Assembly: GCA_900552445.1 (NCBI GenBank)
Contig: URZS01000012.1
Span: 1 to 11,771 of the forward strand
DNA length: 11,771 nt
Source of the DNA: an uncultured Veillonella sp.
GTDB lineage: Bacteria > Bacillota > Negativicutes > Veillonellales > Veillonellaceae
Reading direction: 5' to 3'
Made by a program: the position numbers and the translations under genes. Position 1 is the stretch's first letter. Each line of letters starts with the position of its first letter. The notes below the pieces were generated by a model. The model was not told the origin of the DNA, searched no databases, and saw only the letters and a program-made list of their open reading frames with translations. Shown in pieces: positions 6,682 through 11,771 of the stretch.

Positions 6682-8991
6682 ATGAATTTACTCGAAATTG
6701 GGATCCCTACCGTACCTCTTAGAGGCATGGTTGTATACCCAAATATCGTGATTCACCTCGATATCGGTCGAGACAAATCCATTAAAGCGGTAGAGGCCGC
6801 GATGAACGAGGATCGCATTTTAGCAGTTGTGACCCAAAAGGATGATGCTGTTGATGCACCGACCGTTCATGATTTAGCCCAAATGGGTACATTAGTAAAA
6901 ATCAAGCAAATGTTACGCTTACCAGGTGGTATTGTACGTGTTCTTGTAGAGGGCATTACACGTATTCGCGTAATGAATATTACAAGTATGGATCCGTACT
7001 ATGTAGGGGACTACGAACGCGTAGCCTCTGAGTTTGAAGATGATGTGGAGCTAGAAGCTTATCGTCGTCTCGTGCAGTCTAAATTTGGTGAATGGGCAGA
7101 AGAAGCTAAATCTGTTACAGATGAAGGCGTAACGCGCGTTATGGAATTGCGTGACCCATGTGAATTAGCTGACCAAGTTGCATTCTTGTTGCCAATCAAT
7201 AATTTGAAACGCCAAGAGTTATTAGAGGAATTATCTGTAGCTCGTCGTTTAAATATGATTGTAGGCATCTTGAATATGGAGTTACAAATCTCTGATTTGG
7301 AAAATTCCATTAATAATCAAGTGCGTCAATCCATGGAAAAAGCGCAAAAAGAATATTTCTTGCGCGAAAAAATCCGCGTTATCCACGATGAGTTGGGTGA
7401 CAAAGGTGATCCAGAGGAAGAAGCAGAAGAATTACGCGTTAAATTGAAAGCGCTTAACTTAAGTGAAGATGTACATACGCGTATTGATAAAGAAATTTCC
7501 CGTTATAGCCGCATGCCGCAATTGATGCCTGAAGCAACAATTTTGCGCAACTACCTAGATTGGGTGTTGGCGTTACCGTGGAATGAATTGACTGAAGACC
7601 GCTTAGACATCAAGGAAGCTCATGCGATGCTTGATGCTGATCATTATGGCCTTGAAAAGGTTAAAAAACGCATCCTTGAATTCTTAGCTGTTCGTAAGTT
7701 GACTGGTAAAAATAGTGGTTCCATCCTTTGCTTAGTGGGTCCACCAGGGGTTGGTAAAACATCCTTGGCCACATCTATTGCTAAAGCGATGAACCGTAAG
7801 TTTATCCGTGCATCTTTGGGTGGTGTTCGCGATGAAGCTGAAATCCGCGGTCATCGTCGTACGTATATTGGTGCCTTGCCTGGTCGCATGATCCAAGGTC
7901 TTAAGAATGTAGGTACTAAGAATCCTGTATTCTTATTGGATGAAATTGATAAACTCGCATCTGATTATAAAGGTGATCCATCCTCTGCATTGTTAGAGGT
8001 GTTGGACCCTGAACAAAATAGTACATTTAGCGATCACTTCATCGAAGTACCATTCGACTTCTCCGAAGTATTCTGGATTACTACAGCTAACGTAGCATCC
8101 AATATTCCTGGTCCTTTGTTAGACCGTATGGAAATTATTGAATTGTCTAGCTATATGGAAGAAGAGAAACTAGAAATCGCTAAGCGTTACTTAACTCCTA
8201 AGCAAATTAAGAAAAATGGCCTTGAAGACTACAAGGTCAAATTATCTGATGCTGTGTTGAGAAAAGTAATTTCCGAGTATACTCGCGAAGCTGGTGTTCG
8301 TACCTTAGAAAAAACAATTGCTAAGATTTGCCGTAAAATCGCTTTCAAAGTAGTTGAAGAAGGTGGCGATGCACCAAAAGTAACTACTAAGAATCTTCAT
8401 GAGTTCTTAGGTGCTCCTATTTTCATTGACCAAGAACGGGAAAAGAAACCGCAAGTTGGTTATGTAAATGGCTTAGCGTGGACTTCTGTTGGTGGCGTAG
8501 TGTTACCTTGTGAAGCTACGACTATGAATGGCACCGGCAAATTGGCATTAACTGGTAGCTTAGGCAAGGTTATGCAAGAGTCTGGCCAAGCAGCGATGAG
8601 TTACATTCGCCACAATGCAAAAGCATTAAAAATTGAAGAAGATTTCTATAAGAAACTCGATATTCACGTTCACTTGCCAGAAGGGGCAACGCCTAAAGAT
8701 GGTCCTTCTGCGGGTATTACAATGACATTGGCGATGGTATCTATTTTGACAAACCGCAAGGTTCGTTCTGATATTGCCATGACTGGTGAAATTACATTGC
8801 GTGGCCGCGTATTGCCAATAGGCGGTTTAAAAGAGAAGTTATTAGCAGCCTTGTCTCATGGCATTAAAGAGGTATTGATTCCAAAAGGCAATGAAAAGGA
8901 TATTGCAGAATTACCTGACATTGTAAAAGAAGGACTCATTATTACGCCAGTTAAGACAATGGATGAAGTATTAGCAAAGGCACTTGTGTAA
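6682..8991 (+). CDS. lon: ATP-dependent Lon protease (LonA type)
   Basis: This 769-residue cytoplasmic protease degrades misfolded and regulatory proteins. Unfoldase and peptidase share one chain that assembles as a hexamer. Seen in order: the N-terminal LON substrate-binding domain (about residues 8-200, opening [13 protein letters not shown]); a helical linker; the AAA+ module with Walker A GPPGVGKT (353-360) and Walker B FLLDE (417-421); and the C-terminal peptidase with catalytic Ser676 in KDGPSAG and Lys719 in GGLKEK, exactly the 43-residue spacing of the Ser-Lys dyad in known Lon. There is no transmembrane segment, so this is LonA, not LonB. Length is normal (B. subtilis 774). The ribosome binding site GGAGG at 6673-6677 is close to the ATG. 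The stop codon overlaps the engB start by one base. Confidence 0.98.
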   Translation: MNLLEIGIPTVPLRGMVVYPNIVIHLDIGRDKSIKAVEAAMNEDRILAVVTQKDDAVDAPTVHDLAQMGTLVKIKQMLRLPGGIVRVLVEGITRIRVMNITSMDPYYVGDYERVASEFEDDVELEAYRRLVQSKFGEWAEEAKSVTDEGVTRVMELRDPCELADQVAFLLPINNLKRQELLEELSVARRLNMIVGILNMELQISDLENSINNQVRQSMEKAQKEYFLREKIRVIHDELGDKGDPEEEAEELRVKLKALNLSEDVHTRIDKEISRYSRMPQLMPEATILRNYLDWVLALPWNELTEDRLDIKEAHAMLDADHYGLEKVKKRILEFLAVRKLTGKNSGSILCLVGPPGVGKTSLATSIAKAMNRKFIRASLGGVRDEAEIRGHRRTYIGALPGRMIQGLKNVGTKNPVFLLDEIDKLASDYKGDPSSALLEVLDPEQNSTFSDHFIEVPFDFSEVFWITTANVASNIPGPLLDRMEIIELSSYMEEEKLEIAKRYLTPKQIKKNGLEDYKVKLSDAVLRKVISEYTREAGVRTLEKTIAKICRKIAFKVVEEGGDAPKVTTKNLHEFLGAPIFIDQEREKKPQVGYVNGLAWTSVGGVVLPCEATTMNGTGKLALTGSLGKVMQESGQAAMSYIRHNAKALKIEEDFYKKLDIHVHLPEGATPKDGPSAGITMTLAMVSILTNRKVRSDIAMTGEITLRGRVLPIGGLKEKLLAALSHGIKEVLIPKGNEKDIAELPDIVKEGLIITPVKTMDEVLAKALV

Positions 8992-9689
8992 TGCAAAAAA
9001 AGAAAAAATCCACTAAACAAATGGGGCCAAAACCACAATATACACGAAAAGAACCGAAGGGGCCTCGTATTATAGCAGCAAAATATAATACCTCCTGTGT
9101 GAAGGCGGATCAATATCCTGAAGGGGATACTGTGGAAATCGCTTTCCTAGGACGCTCTAATGTGGGCAAATCTTCGTTGATTAACTCGTTGTGTAATTAT
9201 CGTGGGTTAGCCCTCGTTAGTGGACAGCCAGGTAAGACAAAGACGATAAACTATTTTGACATTGAGTCAAAAGAGGATATTTCTGAAACAGAGGAACGCA
9301 GATACAATTGGTTCCTCGTAGACCTTCCTGGGTATGGTTTTGCAAAGACAAATAAAGGAAACCGCAATTTGTGGTCTTCCTTTATTGCCGATTATATTTT
9401 ACATTCTGAACGATTGATGTTGTTGTGCTTGCTTATCGATGGTCGTCATCCAGAGATGCCTATTGATAAGGTAGCCTACGATTGGCTTGTTGAGGCTGGT
9501 GTGCCACTACAAATTGTGGTTACTAAAGCTGACAAGCTAACGGCTAAAGAAAAGTCTGCGAACTTGGCTAAAATTAAGGAAATGTATCCAACGGATACAC
9601 CGCCTATTTTATATAGCTCCTTAAAACATACAGGTCGTGAGCTTTTACAACAACGAATCAATAAAGTTCTAGTAGGAGATGAAGCATGA
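8991..9689 (+). CDS. engB: Ribosome biogenesis GTPase EngB/YsxC
   Basis: This 232-residue TRAFAC-class GTPase is needed for large ribosomal subunit assembly in relatives. All G motifs are present: G1 GRSNVGKS (54-61), G2 region PGKT (80-83), G3 DLPGYG (111-116) and G4 TKAD (178-181), with SSL near the end as the G5 candidate. It is longer than the usual 195-200 residues. There is a basic N-terminal extension (KKKK at 3-6 and repeated Lys/Arg to about 26) and a charged insertion (about 92-104) before G3. The ATG shares its A with the lon stop (TAATG), and AAAGG within lon supplies the ribosome binding site, so translation is probably coupled. The stop overlaps the next gene by ATGA. Confidence 0.96.
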   Translation: MQKKKKSTKQMGPKPQYTRKEPKGPRIIAAKYNTSCVKADQYPEGDTVEIAFLGRSNVGKSSLINSLCNYRGLALVSGQPGKTKTINYFDIESKEDISETEERRYNWFLVDLPGYGFAKTNKGNRNLWSSFIADYILHSERLMLLCLLIDGRHPEMPIDKVAYDWLVEAGVPLQIVVTKADKLTAKEKSANLAKIKEMYPTDTPPILYSSLKHTGRELLQQRINKVLVGDEA

Positions 9690-10700
9690 GTCAAACCAAT
9701 GAGTTAGAGATTATGGAACGCATTGCTCTAGATTTAGAGGGCGTTGAAGAATCTCTTGCATCATCTTTTAATACAGGTGCAGAAGACTTTAATGCACTGA
9801 TTCGACCATTATCAGCGGCTGGTGGCAAGCGTTTACGCGCTCAATTATGTCTATTGATTGCCAATGCAGGCACATCTGTAGAACGTCAGCGCATTAGAAT
9901 TGCAGAAGCCGTAGAAATGCTTCATTTAGCAACACTGATTCACGATGATGTATTAGATCAAGCTGAGATTCGTCGCGGTGAAAATACAATTCATACGCAC
10001 AAAGGCAATAAAGTCGCCATTCTTAGTGGTGATTACTTATTTGCTAAGGCTTTCCAAATCGTATCTGAAATGCCTAATATGAAGTATTTACAAGTTTTCT
10101 CTCATATCATTACATGTCTCGTAGAAGGCGGAGTTCAGACGTGTGCTCTTCCGATCTTGTCTCGTAGAAGGCGAGTTCATGCAAATGGAAGATGTATATC
10201 GTATCGATCAAGGGATTGAGCGCTATATGACTAAGACTCAAAAGAAAACAGCGGACTTTATGGAAGGCTGTATGGAATTAGGTGGCCTCTTAGGGGGCTG
10301 GAGTGAGTCTGAAATCGTTGAGTTGAAAAAATACGGTCACGCTTTGGGGATGGCATTCCAAATTACAGATGATATCATGGATTATCGTGAAACAACTGAG
10401 ACTACAGGTAAACCTGTAGGGAATGACCTACGCGAAGGTTTATTGACCTATCCTTTATTAAGTATCGTAAATGATGACAATAAAGATAGATTGCTTGCAG
10501 ATATAAAAGCCTTGAATAATGGCGGTAATGAGCAAGATATTATCGATTACGTTATCGCACAAGGCGGTATCGACAATACATTAGCGGTAGCTGATAAATA
10601 TTGTAAAGATGCTTTTGCTGCTCTTGAAGCTATACGTGATTTCCCAGGGAAGGAATTCCTTGTGATGGCTGTAGAAAATCTAGCTGATAGAAAGGTATAA
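9686..10700 (+). CDS. Long-chain polyprenyl diphosphate synthase, broken by an adapter artefact
   Basis: This trans-polyprenyl diphosphate synthase extends FPP/GPP with isopentenyl diphosphate for the menaquinone side chain or a similar lipid. As given, the frame breaks into 9686-10219 and 10143-10700 because 43 bases (10131-10173) are inserted. Deleting them yields one 323-residue protein, the normal length. Motifs in the restored protein: GGKRLR (46-51), first Asp-rich DDVLD (87-91) followed by RRG, and second Asp-rich DDIMD (214-218). Ala82, five residues before the first Asp motif, is small, which in this family suits longer products (hepta/octaprenyl). The 28 residues after about codon 149 of the first piece, beginning VQTCALPI, are not real, and neither are the first five residues (MLFRS) of the second. 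The gene overlaps engB by 4 bases (ATGA), has AGGAG at 9674-9678, and tatC starts 1 base after it. hepT and ispB are possible names; the sequence does not decide. Confidence 0.93.
10130..10173 (+). other. Illumina TruSeq adapter plus 16-base duplication (assembly artefact)
   Basis: Positions 10130-10157 read as the 3' part of the TruSeq read-2 adapter, ending GTGCTCTTCCGATCT. The 16 bases at 10115-10130 (TGTCTCGTAGAAGGCG) are repeated exactly at 10158-10173, directly after the adapter end. This is what results when a read that still carries its adapter is joined to the contig. The net insertion of 43 bases (not a multiple of 3) shifts the reading frame of the synthase gene. The genome's own GAGTTCA just after the repeat resembles the adapter's GGAGTTCA, which may have helped the false overlap. 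Confidence 0.97.
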
Positions 10701-10701
10701 T

Positions 10702-11592
10702 ATGGAGCCGTTCGAACCAAAACCGGATTTCGAATATCCCATACAAAAACCTTCTTTTGATAGTGTAGTTCGTCAAAAACGGCGTGAAGCAGAGCAAAAA
10801 GCAGAGCAAGAACGGTATAAGGTGGCAAATCTACAAGTTCCTGAGGAACTGGAGAATGAACCGATTTATACTGAAATGGAACAGAAAATGATGGATGAAG
10901 CTCGGGAGCTATCCCTTGTAGGCCATCTATCTGAATTGAGAAAACGGCTTATTTTGATGGCGGTGGCCATTATTGTGGGGACCTGTATTTCTTACTATTA
11001 TGTAGACCTATTATTAGAAATACTCCTCAAGCCTGCGGGCAAGCTCTACTATATGAGACCTACTGAAGCTTTCTTTACCTATATGAAAGTATCTATAGTA
11101 GGGGGGCTCATTATAGCAGCGCCTATTATACTGCATCAGATTTGGCTCTTTGTTAAGCCTGCCTTAACTGTGCGAGAAAAACAGTTGTCTAACTGGATCT
11201 TACCAGTAGCGATTGGTTTATTTGGTATTGGCATTGTATTTTCTTATTTTCTTGTATTGCCGGCGGCCGTGAAGTTCTTCATGGGCTTTGCTACCGATGA
11301 ATTACAACCGCTGTTTTCCATTGGTCAGTATATGGACTTTGTGTTGTCCTTTGTACTACCTTTTGGATTTATCTTTGAATTGCCGTTGATTTTAATTATC
11401 TTGGGATATTTCAACTTAATAACATCACGTTTTTTAAAAACGAAACGAAAGATATTTATTCTTATATCCTTTATCATAGGTGCTGTCATTTCACCAACAC
11501 CGGATATGTTCTCTCAAACGATGATTGCATTGCCTATGATATTGCTATATGAAACGAGCCTATTTGTATTGGCTAAGATTATGAAGCGCTAA
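10702..11592 (+). CDS. tatC: Twin-arginine translocase subunit TatC
   Basis: This 296-residue inner-membrane protein is the receptor for folded Tat substrates carrying an RR signal peptide. The core begins at about residue 72 with the cytoplasmic HLSELRKRL (75-83), whose Glu78 corresponds to a conserved signal-peptide-contact position. Six hydrophobic segments follow (first at about 83-101). Family motifs: PTEAFF, PIILHQIWLFVKPAL followed by E, FSYFLVLP, and the closing ISPTPDMFSQ and LYE. TatC is usually 240-260 residues. The excess here is an N-terminal cytoplasmic extension of about 70 residues, rich in Lys, Glu and Gln (about 24-40 looks helical or coiled). It starts 1 base after the synthase stop, with AAAGG upstream. 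No tatA/tatB is in the window, so the partner must be elsewhere. Confidence 0.95.
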   Translation: MEPFEPKPDFEYPIQKPSFDSVVRQKRREAEQKAEQERYKVANLQVPEELENEPIYTEMEQKMMDEARELSLVGHLSELRKRLILMAVAIIVGTCISYYYVDLLLEILLKPAGKLYYMRPTEAFFTYMKVSIVGGLIIAAPIILHQIWLFVKPALTVREKQLSNWILPVAIGLFGIGIVFSYFLVLPAAVKFFMGFATDELQPLFSIGQYMDFVLSFVLPFGFIFELPLILIILGYFNLITSRFLKTKRKIFILISFIIGAVISPTPDMFSQTMIALPMILLYETSLFVLAKIMKR

Positions 11593-11613
11593 GGAGTATT
11601 TTTAGGAGGAACG

Positions 11614-11771
11614 ATGAAAACCTACGAAAATTTAACCACCTACAATCCTGGTGAAATCGAAAGTAAATGGTATTCCTATTGGGAAAACCAAGGTTACTTT
11701 CACGAAGAAGTGGACACTGATAAGGAGCCGTTTAGCATCGTATTGCCACCACCAAATGTTACAGGTATGTT
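11614..11771 (+). CDS. valS: Valyl-tRNA synthetase, N-terminal fragment cut by the window edge
   Basis: Only the first 52 codons are present. They contain YNPGEIESKWYSYWE near the start and FSIVLPPPNVTGM at the edge. The PPPNVTG stretch is typical of class I valyl-tRNA synthetases just before the HIGH-type ATP-binding motif, which would fall beyond the edge. The enzyme charges tRNA-Val. AGGAGGA at 11604-11610 lies close before the ATG, and the gap to tatC is 21 bases with no hairpin, so it probably shares the lon-to-tatC transcript. An upstream T-box, common ahead of synthetase genes in this lineage, is not possible in the small gap. Confidence 0.92.
   Translation, partial: MKTYENLTTYNPGEIESKWYSYWENQGYFHEEVDTDKEPFSIVLPPPNVTGM

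Noticed and set aside
10115..10173. 16-base direct repeat flanking an insertion, resembling a target-site duplication of a tiny mobile element or a programmed frameshift site
   Set aside because: The sequence between the repeats is the Illumina adapter, and no inverted ends or slippery site are present. The duplication is explained by a read joined with its adapter still attached.

Overview
The window is about 11.8 kb of low-GC, gene-dense bacterial chromosome with every gene on the + strand. The housekeeping gene order (walJ-rlmH; tig-clpP-clpX-lon-engB; tatC-valS), strong AGGAGG-type ribosome binding sites and the protein sequences point to a Firmicutes-lineage organism. The Negativicutes, most probably Veillonella, fit best. 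That placement rests on recognising protein style and gene order; no 16S or database search backs it.

Region 1 (1-2620) holds an orphan RuBisCO-like protein, then walJ (metallo-beta-lactamase-fold nuclease) and rlmH (23S rRNA pseudouridine methyltransferase). The last two are 3 bases apart. Region 2 (2621-3310) holds a stand-alone two-CBS-domain protein with a confusing double start region, closed by a strong intrinsic terminator. Region 3 (3310-6656) is the protein-quality-control cluster: trigger factor, the ClpP peptidase and the ClpX unfoldase, closed by a second intrinsic terminator. Region 4 (6682 to the right edge) runs lon, engB/ysxC, a long-chain polyprenyl diphosphate synthase, tatC and the first 52 codons of valS. 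Its genes overlap or nearly abut (1-base, 4-base, 1-base and 21-base junctions), so it looks like one operon. It joins proteolysis, ribosome assembly, quinone/undecaprenyl side-chain synthesis, Tat protein export and tRNA charging.

The most important observation is technical. At 10130-10157, inside the polyprenyl synthase gene, lies a 28-base exact match, from memory, to the Illumina TruSeq read-2 adapter. It is followed by a second copy of the 16 bases that precede it. This 43-base insertion breaks the reading frame. Removing it restores a normal 323-residue enzyme with all its motifs. It is an assembly artefact, not a biological frameshift, gene split or mobile element.

I found no convincing new biological system. 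The best biological lead is the RuBisCO-like protein. It keeps the KDD core, has His where RuBisCO has the metal-binding Glu, and has no pathway partner genes in view. There are no tRNA or rRNA genes, CRISPR arrays or insertion sequences. The longest non-coding stretches are about 177 and 162 bases, and both are described below.
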